Assembly: GCA_030248215.1 (NCBI GenBank)
Contig: JASANG010002299.1
Coordinates: forward strand, 1 to 64,000
Length of the DNA: 64,000 nt
Direction of reading: 5' to 3'
Source of the DNA: Enoplolaimus lenunculus
Lineage: Eukaryota; Nematoda; Enoplea; Enoplida; Thoracostomopsidae
The translations under genes and the position numbers were made by a program. Below the pieces are notes generated by a model. It worked only from the letters and a program-made list of their open reading frames with translations. It was not told the DNA's origin and ran no database searches. Below are positions 22,516 through 35,100 of this stretch, piece by piece (the stretch's first letter is position 1; every line of letters starts with the position of its first letter).

Positions 22516-25500
22516 ATGGATCCTACATTACTGCAGCATAGTGACGAAACATACTTAATGCCTTCACCGACGCAAGATCCCAATTTTTTAGCAGAATGCG
22601 GTAAGTATAGTATGCCTTTACTGCAGGGTGCAATTGTGATTTGCTTTCGGCTCCGGCTCCGGCAGAAAATCGTCCCCGGTCGAATTTTTGATGAAGGTTA
22701 AGGTATTTTCGGTAGTAAATTTTTGCGTAATTTTGCAACATAATTTTCAAGAAAGGATTTCCGAAATTTTGCTGAAAAGCATAAAACCAAACAACTTAAA
22801 CAACATATTGCAGATATTGGCTAAAACGGCCTATGTAAAGAACAGGGGCGGAACAGTATAATAAGCATACTCCTAAGCTTAAGCTTAAGCCTATGGGTAA
22901 GATGAGCATATTCCTAAGCCTAAGCCTAATGAAAACGATCCGTCCCTGTTCTATACATGAACCGCAAAAATTAACTTATTAACCATTATTGTTACTACCT
23001 AATTTCGCCTCACCTCCGGCTCCGTCCAGTTTCGTTAACCGTCAGCTTCGGTATTTGTCACCTCCGGTTGCACCCTGGCTCTTAGGTTCCAGTGGTAAAA
23101 CTCGTGCTGCAACGTAATTGATTCGTTTCCACTTATTCAGAACAGTTATAACTTTTCAATTAAATTTAATAATGGAGTCTCTAGCACTGGATAGCGCCAG
23201 TGGGTATTTAAATAATCAAAAATTATAGCGCGGAGTTACACTTTTTTGAATAACATAGTCGTTATTTGGGATTTCTTACGGCAAGGTTAATATGTTTATA
23301 ATTAGTTGCTCATAGTAAACTCTATAAGTGAAAGGATTAAACTTTAACCAGAACGTCTTAAATTGGGAAAATGGCATCAAAAGGATGATTTAAATTTCAT
23401 TGGTTATCGCCTATTCGTTGGTAGTCTACAGTGTCGCTTCGGCACTGGACTTGACGGCCAATTTTGATGGAAATTTACAAATAATTGCGTCAGTGATCGT
23501 GATTGCTCGAAACTTGAATATTGTCACTTGAAAGCTGGCGTTTGTGTCAAATTTTACGTATTTGGATTCACTCGAAAGCAACGCGCGACAGCCAATGTAT
23601 AGAACAGGGCCGGAACAATACTATAGCATATTCCTAAGCCTAAGCATCATCCTATTCCTAAGGCTAAGCCAAAACAAAAAACTTAAAGCTTAAACTGACT
23701 TAATTACAGCCCACTACAAAACGATCCGGCCCTGTTCTATGCATGGGCCCTTAAACATATAGGCTTAGGCTTTGTACTGACCCGAACAAGAGGATAGACT
23801 GTTACTTGTTACGGCAAGATTAATATAAGTTTACAATTAATTATGTATGCATTCTTTAGAAGTGCGGCAATGGGATATGGAAGCGGAAATGGAACTACTA
23901 GAGGCATCAATGGAACGAGTTGTACTTTATTCGGAGCCTCAATTTCAAACAGACAGAAAACGGAAAAAAGACTATAAAGGCACTGCCGAAAAGAAACGAA
24001 AGTGGGAACTTCCTATGGAGTCTACGCCAAAACGTTATAGCGATTCGAACTCGTCTTTGGAAACGGAGACACACTCAGGCAAAACTACTCTAAGTAAGAA
24101 TATTTACAAAAATTTTTCTGCAAAACTGAATGGAGGTTTTTGAACAGACCGATAGTTTCAACGCGTACATCAGTTTGGGAAAAACTTACAACACAACTAG
24201 AAGTTTTGGTCCAAAACGCTGGAAGAGTATCATGAAATGATAGGGTCTTCCAAACAAAAACTTGGTCACAGCACTATATGTATATTTTGAACTTATAAAC
24301 TTCAAATTTTCAATTTTTTACACAAACAAAAAATACAACGTGTCGAACAGTCGAAAACTATTGAATCTTAAGTTTGTTTTACTTAATTTTTAGGTTGTCA
24401 TAATGTAAAAAGTGCCAGACGTATAATTCGGCAAGCCTCCTCGTTGAAAGCCCGTCGTGGTTAGTAAAAATTACAGTTTAAAACGACAAGTAGGTCAAAT
24501 GCTTGCGTTTAGGCAGCGTGTTAGGCCTTTTTTGCACAATTTTTTCAATCAAAAAACTATTTAGATTGTAATCAAATCAAGTTATCTTATTCCGATTTTT
24601 GTGAAGAGGACGTTCTATGAAACGCTGATTTCAACATTTGTAATATAAATTTAAAGGCGCATATTGCAACGTGTTACTTTTTTATGTTTCGACTTTTTAT
24701 TAGGGAACGAAAAGCGTCTTCATGACACGTTAAAAACTTTAGCTGCTTTTAAGGTAACTCCTCGTGCCGGCCTATTCGCTTGAATTTTGAGATGGCCGAA
24801 TCTGCTGCAGCAGCAACAACAACTCCAGAACGTAAGGCTTTTTGCTACTAATGTAGGTCCAAACAATACGGTTGGAACGTGTTTCTGTGAGACTGTAACG
24901 TGACAAACTTATGCTTTAGAATAAATTTTGCATAGGCTCTGGCTTAGGGTTAGGTATAAGCTTATTCTTACACATTCCAAATCATCCGCTCATTACACCA
25001 TTTATATATATTGCACATAAAATAAATTATTAACGATATTTTGTTATCACTCTACAAATTTTTTCTCAACAAATCTGATTAAAACATTTAAATATGGCGG
25101 GTGATATATCTTTCCCCCGAAATTTATTTTTACCTATTGTATTTTTACACCGCTTTATTTGATTTCAGGCAAATTGTCGTTACAGCCCAGTCGGTTGAAA
25201 TTTGAAATGGCTTCCACTACGGATCTAGCCTCTGGTAAGATAATTGGATTACGTATATAGTTGACTTAATGTATTAAATTCTGTCTCCTTGATGTGTAGA
25301 ATTCAAATCGTGGACCTTGGCTTATCAAACTAAGGGTGGAAGGGATAAATAGAACGAAAATGGAAACTTATAGTGATCAAAATAACGGAAACGGAAAACG
25401 GATAGTGAAGAATAAAAGTTTCAACAAATGATTTGTTTTTCTACTATAACAATTGAGGCGTGCAAATATTCGCCGATCTCTAAAATTCCAATAAAAAATG

Positions 25501-28190
25501 CCGGAAGCGTCAAAATTTTAAGATTTTGGATAAATTTCGTAATGTGTATTTCATGTCGAACAATTCCAGCATATTTGTAATAAGAAATTGAGATATATAT
25601 TACCGATTTAAACTAATAACGGAAAATTGAAATATATACACGTGAACAGAACGTTCGGTATTTCTGTAACGAAAACGGAAACAGATATCCGATTACACCC
25701 TGATTATACTCATGTAAAAGTGGCTTTACCTACTCTTTTGTCAAAAAAGTTTGGCATTAAGTAAAGTCTGCGAGATAAAGCATACTTAATAAATACTTCG
25801 GAAAACCATTTATGTTTTCGTGCAGTATACCTCGCTTCAGACAACCCCGCAACTCATTTGCTAACTGTGACAAAGCCCATGGCACAAAAGGCAACGCAGA
25901 CAACTAGTAAAATATGCTTTTATTGGAATAACAGGGTACAACCGCAGGTCATCATCCTGCTGCGGCAAAAAATCACCCTCTAGCTGGAGCTTCGGCTGAA
26001 TTGGTGCTGAAAGCTCCGGTAAATTTAGAAGTGAGATTTTTGTACATTTGTAAAAGTTGTGCCTTTCAGTGAGTTTGTTTGTAAGTTTCTGTAATTTTGA
26101 AATCACCAATTGTCGGAATTTTGCTATTGAGAAGCTCAATAACAAATTTTGAAAACGGGTTGTCGATTATTGTTGAAATTGACAGATTACAGATCACATT
26201 TATTGCTTAATTGTGCTTTACATCTGGCTCCGGTTCTATCAAAATTAGTTGACCATAGCTTCAGTTTTCCACCTCTTGTTGTACCCTATTGAGTACATAT
26301 TTGTTTATTAGAAAGATCGTTTTGTTTTTACATAAATGTTAAACCTTTCAAGATTTTTTGCTGACCTGAAAAGTGTCATCCGAGTTTTGAACTTGAATAC
26401 AATAAACGACAAAGTTAAGAATGCTGATTTCCTATAACAAAAGCTCAGTAGGGAACTGCGTGATGTTTATAAGAGATTCCTAGTTTTAACGGTTGAAACT
26501 ATAGATTTATACATCGCATATTGTGCAGATTTGGTTATTTAAGTCATTCATGTTTCAGCAATACCTCCGAAGTGTTCGGTTAAAATGATAGGTATGAAAA
26601 CCGGTGAAAGTTATGACCACGAAGGTACTTTAATTCTTAACTATTTTTTTGCTGACAAAACTTTCTAGTTTTTAATTATATTGACAAGCCTCGCAGCTAG
26701 GGAGAGCAAAGTACTGCAGAATAGTTGCAGAGCACAACCGGACTTCTGCCTCCTGCTCCGGCGGAATTCGACTTTCGGATCTGGTAGAATTTTTGCCGGA
26801 TGTTTCGGCAATTTCGGTAGTGAAATTTTGCATAATTTTACAAAATTGATTTCTTTGGTGCGTTTCATTTTAACCTTTGTTGCAATTTCTAGTAAAAAAT
26901 TGCCGAAATTTCGTGAAAAACAAGTGTAAAACCAGAAGGTTTTTCAACACCTTACAAATATTTGGTAAAATTAGCAAATTAAACATCATTTTAACCACAT
27001 AATTTCGCCTCAATGCCGGCAGATTTTGTTGTCCTCCGGCTCCAGTTTTTTCGGCTCTGATTGCACCATGATTAGTTGCATTTTAATAACACGCCAACAT
27101 ATAGTTGACATTGTAACCGTTCGCTATATTCATTTTCTTCAATCTAGAATTTATATTTCAGTTCTTGTTTTAATTCTTGTCGTCTCCAGACAAATCTTAT
27201 ATTTTAATACCACACGGCTAAAGAACTGTACGTTTGCAAAACAAGAATGGGAAATGTCTCGTAGCAAAAATGTCTAGAACTTCCACATATAAAGTTTTGG
27301 TTTATATTCGGGAGAACAACAGTATATTTATACCGAATACCGGAACAACATGCGAGTGTCGGTTTGAAGGATATTGAGCGGTAAGCGGATATCCCGTCAA
27401 TCCCTGGATCTGGCATACAAGGTTGTACTCAATTTTGTTTCACTTCAGTTGAGATACCACACAGATTAGTTACTGTGACAAGAATGATGGCGGATGAGGC
27501 TACTAAGACAACTGGTAACAAATTTTTATAATAGTTTACATAAATTAGATATTCAATAAACTTAGTCTTGAGTTGCAATGCTAAAAATCTGAACATTAAA
27601 ATATTTTTGTAGTTTTGTTGGTAAATAAATGAGGTAGGATGCCGCAGAACTCAAGTAGGCGTGCCCTAAATTTGAATGTTATTTTGACGATAGCTTTCGT
27701 TTATTTATTATGTTTCAGCATTACTTAAGAATTGTTCGGTTCGACTGGTGAAATTTAAACCCAAGCAGATCTCACATGAAAAAGGTATTCTAGTACTTTT
27801 AATATATAATGACATTGCGAGAAAAAATTAAGTTATGACAAGCAAAAAAATCACTGATGCAATGAAATTTAGTTAAGACAACACTGGTGCAGTGAAATAG
27901 GTATACTTTTGGCAGGTTTTGTGAAAAATGGACAGTATTATACTATCGATACTAAGAGTTTATACAATAAAAACGCTATGTTTGTTTTAGAACCGTATCA
28001 ACGCATGAAACACGTCCAACCGCCAGTGGTAAGTTTCTTTTATGAAACATTCTCGTTAACCGCTGCGACTTCATATTAAACCTTGACAAAAATTAAACAA
28101 ACGTGCTGCTTTATTTTGATCTTATAGACGATTTATAAGATTCTTGTGTTCGATAATACGAAAAGCAAGATAAAACCTAAAACGAAGTGA
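22516..28190 (+). CDS. Unrecognised gene with repeated 66-nt exons (left copy)
   Basis: Predicted exons: 22516-22600, 23860-24093, 24394-24459, 24754-24831, 25169-25234, 25841-25906, 26559-26624, 27449-27514, 27719-27784, 27991-28028 and 28128-28190 (TGA). Every junction has AG/GT signals and the frame stays open for 297 residues. Exons 2 to 9 are all phase 1 at both ends and six are exactly 66 nt. I do not recognise the product. The first exon reads MDPTLLQHSDE; exon 2 has a Lys/Arg-rich, nuclear-signal-like stretch (DRKRKKDYKG, EKKRKWE). The 66-nt exons look like diverged copies: LTVTKPMAQKATQTT beside LVTVTRMMADEATKTT, PPKCSVKMIG beside LKNCSVRLVK, PSRLKFEMA beside PIRLNFEMA. The frame is open upstream to an ATG at 22390, an alternative start. 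Exon 4 has a weak acceptor (TTTTAAG); a rival acceptor at 24704 leads to a stop. Confidence 0.62.
22624..23078. mobile_element. CAGGGTGCAA-family element, carrying a nested MITE
   Basis: Ends CAGGGTGCAATTG and CGGTTGCACCCTG. Its CTCCGGCTCCGGC-rich flanks and an interior reading TAAAACCAAACAACTTAAACAA recur in other copies. Inverted CAGGG ends are typical of hAT-type elements, though I could not define a target duplication. The TTAGGC element at 22828-22965 has inserted within it. The mirror copy is at 33971-34425. Confidence 0.65.
22828..22965. mobile_element. TTAGGC-rich inverted-repeat element (nested)
   Basis: Ends GGCCTATGTAAAGAACAGGG and CCCTGTTCTATACATGAACC are imperfect inverted copies. 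The core is degenerate CCTAAG/CTTAAG repeats. Mirror copy at about 34083-34220. Confidence 0.7.
23591..23750. mobile_element. TTAGGC-rich inverted-repeat element
   Basis: CCAATGTATAGAACAGGGCC at one end and GGCCCTGTTCTATGCATGGG at the other; the core has CCTAAGCCTAAGC and GGCTAAGCC. The mirror copy is at about 33298-33457. Confidence 0.72.
25841..25906 (+). CDS. 66-nt phase-1 exon, example pair member
   Basis: Acceptor CTCGCTTCAG, donor ACTA/GTAAAA. It encodes HLLTVTKPMAQKATQTT. The exon at 27449-27514 has the same length and phase and a similar product (HRLVTVTRMMADEATKTT), which points to exon duplication. Confidence 0.62.
25932..26287. mobile_element. CAGGGTACAACC-family element
   Basis: CAGGGTACAACCGCAGG at the left and CACCTCTTGTTGTACCCTA at the right, with the family's AGCTCCGGTAAATTTAGAAG interior. 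It lies in the intron after the 25841-25906 exon. Mirror copy at about 30762-31117. Confidence 0.6.
26726..27069. mobile_element. CAGGGTGCAA-family element, diverged
   Basis: Left part AGCACAACCGGACTTCTGCC, interior GTAGAATTTTTGCCGGATG and TAATTTCGCCTCAATGCC, right end GGCTCTGATTGCACCATG. The ends have decayed. Mirror copy at about 29979-30322. Confidence 0.55.
27449..27514 (+). CDS. 66-nt phase-1 exon, duplicate of 25841-25906
   Basis: Acceptor TTTCACTTCAG, donor ACTG/GTAACA. Followed, as its partner is, by a 66-nt exon with a Cys-Ser-Val motif (27719-27784 and 26559-26624), so a two-exon unit seems to have been duplicated. Confidence 0.62.
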
Positions 28191-28549
28191 GCAAAATTGA
28201 AAAGTAATCGGAATCGGAAAACTGAACCATAATTATAAATTATCTGATTGAGGGAAAGTGTCAGAATACAGTTTATTTATATTTTTCCCATTTGTTTGAA
28301 TTTCCGATTTGTAAAACAGACAACTTCGAAATTTGATAGAATTTAGCAACGGTAGTCAAATTAACAAGTTTTGCAAGCTTTTGACGTAATTTTGTTCCAC
28401 CTCTTGTTCTGGTTCTGGCTTCAGCTTTGGCAAAATTTATAGACCGTCAGTTGTTGGTCCGGTTTTTCAACCACCGTTTATGAACACAGATAGTTCAGAT
28501 AATAATTTTACCCGAAAACTCTGGAAAACGGCTTGTTTCTCAGCATAAG

Positions 28550-28668
28550 CACTTGAATTTAAGGAAGAAGAAAACATATATAGCAAAATAACGAAATGGC
28601 TGCGAAAACAGACTAGCGAGAACGTTCCTGAGCTACTGAAGGAAAATGACGAACCTCCCGACTGTTGA
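28550..28668 (+). CDS. Candidate alternative last exon (acidic tail)
   Basis: After CAGCATAAG a phase-1 frame reads ALEFKEEENIYSK and then TKWLRKQTSENVPELL, ending at a TGA. It could replace the exons at 27991 and 28128. Evidence is only phase fit and an amphipathic, charged sequence. Confidence 0.25.
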
Positions 28669-28762
28669 TAGAACTTTCTTTACATCAATAGAAGTTTTGA
28701 TGGTCTCACATTCGTATGCAGAATTTACATTTAGCATAATTTTTTTGTTTCTTTTTTGTTAG

Positions 28763-28846
28763 GTTATTATTGGTGTTATATTAGTTTCCATGGTAGCATA
28801 CACCGTGCTGAACGGCAAACCATTAAACTTAACTTGTAATTTTTAG
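28763..28846 (+). CDS. Candidate alternative last exon (membrane segment)
   Basis: After a strong acceptor (TTTCTTTTTTGTTAG) a phase-0 frame gives a hydrophobic segment, VIIGVILVSMVAYTVL, then a short polar tail and TAG. Spliced from 28028 it would give a tail-anchored form of the protein. Signal quality is good but transcription is unproven. Confidence 0.35.
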   Translation, partial: VIIGVILVSMVAYTVLNGKPLNLTCNF

Positions 28847-29186
28847 GTCAATTTCTTTACAATTTCTATCAGAAAAATTCGATTCATCAGTATGTTGTTT
28901 TACAGTGTCTGTGTATTTGAATTTAAGTCGGATTGGTATCTACCCTGTATTGACAACAGTCAAAACGAATCGCATTGGTCCGGACTTTCTCATCAGTCCG
29001 GTACACCGAACACTGCGGTGTGGTCTATGTTCGGTCTAGGCCCAAACCGGCACGTATGACTGATACATAAGGTTATTGAACTTGTATTCTATTGACTTTC
29101 AGATTTCATAGGATTGGGACACACTGTGAAATTTGTTCTTTAGTTCAGCAAATATTTCCAAAACTTTGTAAAGTGTATTAAGCATT

Positions 29187-32100
29187 TGCATCAGTGATTT
29201 TTTTGCTTGTCATAACTTAATTTTTTCTCGCAATGTCATTATATATTAAAAGTACTAGAATACCTTTTTCATGTGAGATCTGCTTGGGTTTAAATTTCAC
29301 CAGTCGAACCGAACAATTCTTAAGTAATGCTGAAACATAATAAATAAACGAAAGCTATCGTCAAAATAACATTCAAATTTAGGGCACGCCTACTTGAGTT
29401 CTGCGGCATCCTACCTCATTTATTTACCAACAAAACTACAAAAATATTTTAATGTTCAGATTTTTAGCATTGCAACTCAAGACTAAGTTTATTGAATATC
29501 TAATTTATGTAAACTATTATAAAAATTTGTTACCAGTTGTCTTAGTAGCCTCATCCGCCATCATTCTTGTCACAGTAACTAATCTGTGTGGTATCTCAAC
29601 TGAAGTGAAACAAAATTGAGTACAACCTTGTATGCCAGATCCAGGGATTGACGGGATATCCGCTTACCGCTCAATATCCTTCAAACCGACACTCGCATGT
29701 TGTTCCGGTATTCGGTATAAATATACTGTTGTTCTCCCGAATATAACACAAAACTTTATATGTGGAAGTTCTAGACATTTTTGCTACGAGACATTTCCCA
29801 TTCTTGTTTTGCAAACGTACAGTTCTTTAGCCGTGTGGTATTAAAATATAAGATTTGTCTGGAGACGACAAGAATTAAAACAAGAACTGAAATATAAATT
29901 CTAGATTGAAGAAAATGAATATAGCGAACGGTTACAATGTCAACTATATGTTGGCGTGTTATTAAAATGCAACTAATCATGGTGCAATCAGAGCCGAAAA
30001 AACTGGAGCCGGAGGACAACAAAATCTGCCGGCATTGAGGCGAAATTATGTGGTTAAAATGATGTTTAATTTGCTAATTTTACCAAATATTTGTAAGGTG
30101 TTGAAAAACCTTCTGGTTTTACACTTGTTTTTCACGAAATTTCGGCAATTTTTTACTAGAAATTGCAACAAAGGTTAAAATGAAACGCACCAAAGAAATC
30201 AATTTTGTAAAATTATGCAAAATTTCACTACCGAAATTGCCGAAACATCCGGCAAAAATTCTACCAGATCCGAAAGTCGAATTCCGCCGGAGCAGGAGGC
30301 AGAAGTCCGGTTGTGCTCTGCAACTATTCTGCAGTACTTTGCTACTCCCTAGCTGCGAGGCTTGTCAATATAATTAAAAACTAGAAAGTTTTGTCAGCAA
30401 AAAAATAGTTAAGAATTAAAGTACCTTCGTGGTCATAACTTTCACCGGTTTTCATACCTATCATTTTAACCGAACACTTCGGAGGTATTGCTGAAACATG
30501 AATGACTTAAATAACCAAATCTGCACAATATGCGATGTATAAATCTATAGTTTCAACCGTTAAAACTAGGAATCTCTTATAAACATCACGCAGTTCCCTA
30601 CTGAGCTTTTGTTATAGGAAATCAGCATTCTTAACTTTGTCGTTTATTGTATTCAAGTTCAAAACTCGGATGACACTTTTCAGGTCAGCAAAAAATCTTG
30701 AAAGGTTTAACATTTATGTAAAAACAAAACGATCTTTCTAATAAACAAATATGTACTCAATAGGGTACAACAAGAGGTGGAAAACTGAAGCTATGGTCAA
30801 CTAATTTTGATAGAACCGGAGCCAGATGTAAAGCACAATTAAGCAATAAATGTGATCTGTAATCTGTCAATTTCAACAATAATCGACAACCCGTTTTCAA
30901 AATTTGTTATTGAGCTTCTCAATAGCAAAATTCCGACAATTGGTGATTTCAAAATTACAGAAACTTACAAACAAACTCACTGAAAGGCACAACTTTTACA
31001 AATGTACAAAAATCTCACTTCTAAATTTACCGGAGCTTTCAGCACCAATTCAGCCGAAGCTCCAGCTAGAGGGTGATTTTTTGCCGCAGCAGGATGATGA
31101 CCTGCGGTTGTACCCTGTTATTCCAATAAAAGCATATTTTACTAGTTGTCTGCGTTGCCTTTTGTGCCATGGGCTTTGTCACAGTTAGCAAATGAGTTGC
31201 GGGGTTGTCTGAAGCGAGGTATACTGCACGAAAACATAAATGGTTTTCCGAAGTATTTATTAAGTATGCTTTATCTCGCAGACTTTACTTAATGCCAAAC
31301 TTTTTTGACAAAAGAGTAGGTAAAGCCACTTTTACATGAGTATAATCAGGGTGTAATCGGATATCTGTTTCCGTTTTCGTTACAGAAATACCGAACGTTC
31401 TGTTCACGTGTATATATTTCAATTTTCCGTTATTAGTTTAAATCGGTAATATATATCTCAATTTCTTATTACAAATATGCTGGAATTGTTCGACATGAAA
31501 TACACATTACGAAATTTATCCAAAATCTTAAAATTTTGACGCTTCCGGCATTTTTTATTGGAATTTTAGAGATCGGCGAATATTTGCACGCCTCAATTGT
31601 TATAGTAGAAAAACAAATCATTTGTTGAAACTTTTATTCTTCACTATCCGTTTTCCGTTTCCGTTATTTTGATCACTATAAGTTTCCATTTTCGTTCTAT
31701 TTATCCCTTCCACCCTTAGTTTGATAAGCCAAGGTCCACGATTTGAATTCTACACATCAAGGAGACAGAATTTAATACATTAAGTCAACTATATACGTAA
31801 TCCAATTATCTTACCAGAGGCTAGATCCGTAGTGGAAGCCATTTCAAATTTCAACCGACTGGGCTGTAACGACAATTTGCCTGAAATCAAATAAAGCGGT
31901 GTAAAAATACAATAGGTAAAAATAAATTTCGGGGAAAGATATATCACCCGCCATATTTAAATGTTTTAATCAGATTTGTTGAGAAAAAATTTGTAGAGTG
32001 ATAACAAAATATCGTTAATAATTTATTTTATGTGCAATATATATAAATGGTGTAATGAGCGGATGATTTGGAATGTGTAAGAATAAGCTTATACCTAACC

Positions 32101-35100
32101 CTAAGCCAGAGCCTATGCAAAATTTATTCTAAAGCATAAGTTTGTCACGTTACAGTCTCACAGAAACACGTTCCAACCGTATTGTTTGGACCTACATTAG
32201 TAGCAAAAAGCCTTACGTTCTGGAGTTGTTGTTGCTGCTGCAGCAGATTCGGCCATCTCAAAATTCAAGCGAATAGGCCGGCACGAGGAGTTACCTTAAA
32301 AGCAGCTAAAGTTTTTAACGTGTCATGAAGACGCTTTTCGTTCCCTAATAAAAAGTCGAAACATAAAAAAGTAACACGTTGCAATATGCGCCTTTAAATT
32401 TATATTACAAATGTTGAAATCAGCGTTTCATAGAACGTCCTCTTCACAAAAATCGGAATAAGATAACTTGATTTGATTACAATCTAAATAGTTTTTTGAT
32501 TGAAAAAATTGTGCAAAAAAGGCCTAACACGCTGCCTAAACGCAAGCATTTGACCTACTTGTCGTTTTAAACTGTAATTTTTACTAACCACGACGGGCTT
32601 TCAACGAGGAGGCTTGCCGAATTATACGTCTGGCACTTTTTACATTATGACAACCTAAAAATTAAGTAAAACAAACTTAAGATTCAATAGTTTTCGACTG
32701 TTCGACACGTTGTATTTTTTGTTTGTGTAAAAAATTGAAAATTTGAAGTTTATAAGTTCAAAATATACATATAGTGCTGTGACCAAGTTTTTGTTTGGAA
32801 GACCCTATCATTCCATGATACTCTTCCAGCGTTTTGGACCAAAACTTCTAGTTGTGTTGTAAGTTTTTCCCAAACTGATGTACGCGTTGAAACTATCGGT
32901 CTGTTCAAAAACCTCCATTCAGTTTTGCAGAAAAATTTTTGTAAATATTCTTACTTAGAGTAGTTTTGCCTGAGTGTGTCTCCGTTTCCAAAGACGAGTT
33001 CGAATCGCTATAACGTTTTGGCGTAGACTCCATAGGAAGTTCCCACTTTCGTTTCTTTTCGGCAGTGCCTTTATAGTCTTTTTTCCGTTTTCTGTCTGTT
33101 TGAAATTGAGGCTCCGAATAAAGTACAACTCGTTCCATTGATGCCTCTAGTAGTTCCATTTCCGCTTCCATATCCCATTGCCGCACTTCTAAAGAATGCA
33201 TACATAATTAATTGTAAACTTATATTAATCTTGCCGTAACAAGTAACAGTCTATCCTCTTGTTCGGGTCAGTACAAAGCCTAAGCCTATATGTTTAAGGG
33301 CCCATGCATAGAACAGGGCCGGATCGTTTTGTAGTGGGCTGTAATTAAGTCAGTTTAAGCTTTAAGTTTTTTGTTTTGGCTTAGCCTTAGGAATAGGATG
33401 ATGCTTAGGCTTAGGAATATGCTATAGTATTGTTCCGGCCCTGTTCTATACATTGGCTGTCGCGCGTTGCTTTCGAGTGAATCCAAATACGTAAAATTTG
33501 ACACAAACGCCAGCTTTCAAGTGACAATATTCAAGTTTCGAGCAATCACGATCACTGACGCAATTATTTGTAAATTTCCATCAAAATTGGCCGTCAAGTC
33601 CAGTGCCGAAGCGACACTGTAGACTACCAACGAATAGGCGATAACCAATGAAATTTAAATCATCCTTTTGATGCCATTTTCCCAATTTAAGACGTTCTGG
33701 TTAAAGTTTAATCCTTTCACTTATAGAGTTTACTATGAGCAACTAATTATAAACATATTAACCTTGCCGTAAGAAATCCCAAATAACGACTATGTTATTC
33801 AAAAAAGTGTAACTCCGCGCTATAATTTTTGATTATTTAAATACCCACTGGCGCTATCCAGTGCTAGAGACTCCATTATTAAATTTAATTGAAAAGTTAT
33901 AACTGTTCTGAATAAGTGGAAACGAATCAATTACGTTGCAGCACGAGTTTTACCACTGGAACCTAAGAGCCAGGGTGCAACCGGAGGTGACAAATACCGA
34001 AGCTGACGGTTAACGAAACTGGACGGAGCCGGAGGTGAGGCGAAATTAGGTAGTAACAATAATGGTTAATAAGTTAATTTTTGCGGTTCATGTATAGAAC
34101 AGGGACGGATCGTTTTCATTAGGCTTAGGCTTAGGAATATGCTCATCTTACCCATAGGCTTAAGCTTAAGCTTAGGAGTATGCTTATTATACTGTTCCGC
34201 CCCTGTTCTTTACATAGGCCGTTTTAGCCAATATCTGCAATATGTTGTTTAAGTTGTTTGGTTTTATGCTTTTCAGCAAAATTTCGGAAATCCTTTCTTG
34301 AAAATTATGTTGCAAAATTACGCAAAAATTTACTACCGAAAATACCTTAACCTTCATCAAAAATTCGACCGGGGACCGATTTTCTGCCGGAGCCGGAGCC
34401 GAAAGCAAATCACAATTGCACCCTGCAGTAAAGGCATACTATACTTACCGCATTCTGCTAAAAAATTGGGATCTTGCGTCGGTGAAGGCATTAAGTATGT
34501 TTCGTCACTATGCTGCAGTAATGTAGGATCCATTATTAATATGATAAATGCACAACGATAAAAGACACAATAGTACTTGAGGTTAAAACGTTTAAACCGT
34601 ATCTGAAAAATAAGTTTGCGGTATGGAAATATACTAACGGTGATGTCACAGTCTTCCATTTTAGCGCAACGGAAGGCAAGTAAACAAATGCTGCTACGCC
34701 TCGTGAGAGAGTTACAAGAGCTTGCTTTTCACTTGACCCCCCATACAGGGGTACCTTGGGAAGGACTCAGCCCCCCCGCGCCCCCGAAACAAGTTTGCCC
34801 CCTAGAAAATTGTTAACCTAGAAAAGTCGTTGATAACCAATAATATGCTCATCATAGAAAACGTATAGCCCTGGCAAGGTGAGCTCACTACGGACCAGGC
34901 TCTAATACTGGAACCGCTTTGTCGGACCATTGTAAGATTTCTGCTTAATTCCATTTCATCTGGCTATTCAAACACAACAGTCAGCAACGGTTCTAAAGAT
35001 TAGGACGACGGTGGCATAATTGTTCCCCCAAAATCACTTGGCCAATGTTACTTTAATGGCGTAACTGCACATTAAGCGTATTTCTAAGCCTAAGTCTAAG

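Larger units (their letters stand above)
21093..27862. repeat. Left arm of a large inverted repeat
   Basis: Matches 29187-35956 in reverse complement; paired positions sum to 57048-57049 all along. The outer edge is AAGACGGTCTTTGTTC (21093), and the inner edge is ATCACTGATGCAA (27862). I noticed only a handful of differences: one base near 22670, one near 24233, a 1-nt indel near 26702 and a change near 27300. It carries a multi-exon gene plus several MITEs. Confidence 0.93.
27863..29186. other. Spacer of the inverted repeat
   Basis: 1,324 bp not repeated in the other arm. The plus strand holds the last exons that fit the left-arm gene and two alternative 3' exon candidates. It also carries a partial ACCGGAG-family element near 28385-28485. 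Confidence 0.85.

Noticed and set aside
24704-24753. Exon starting at 24704 in the palindrome gene
   Set aside because: It has a good acceptor but its frame meets a stop, and its possible donor leaves phase 0, which does not fit the following phase-1 exons; kept only as a rival.
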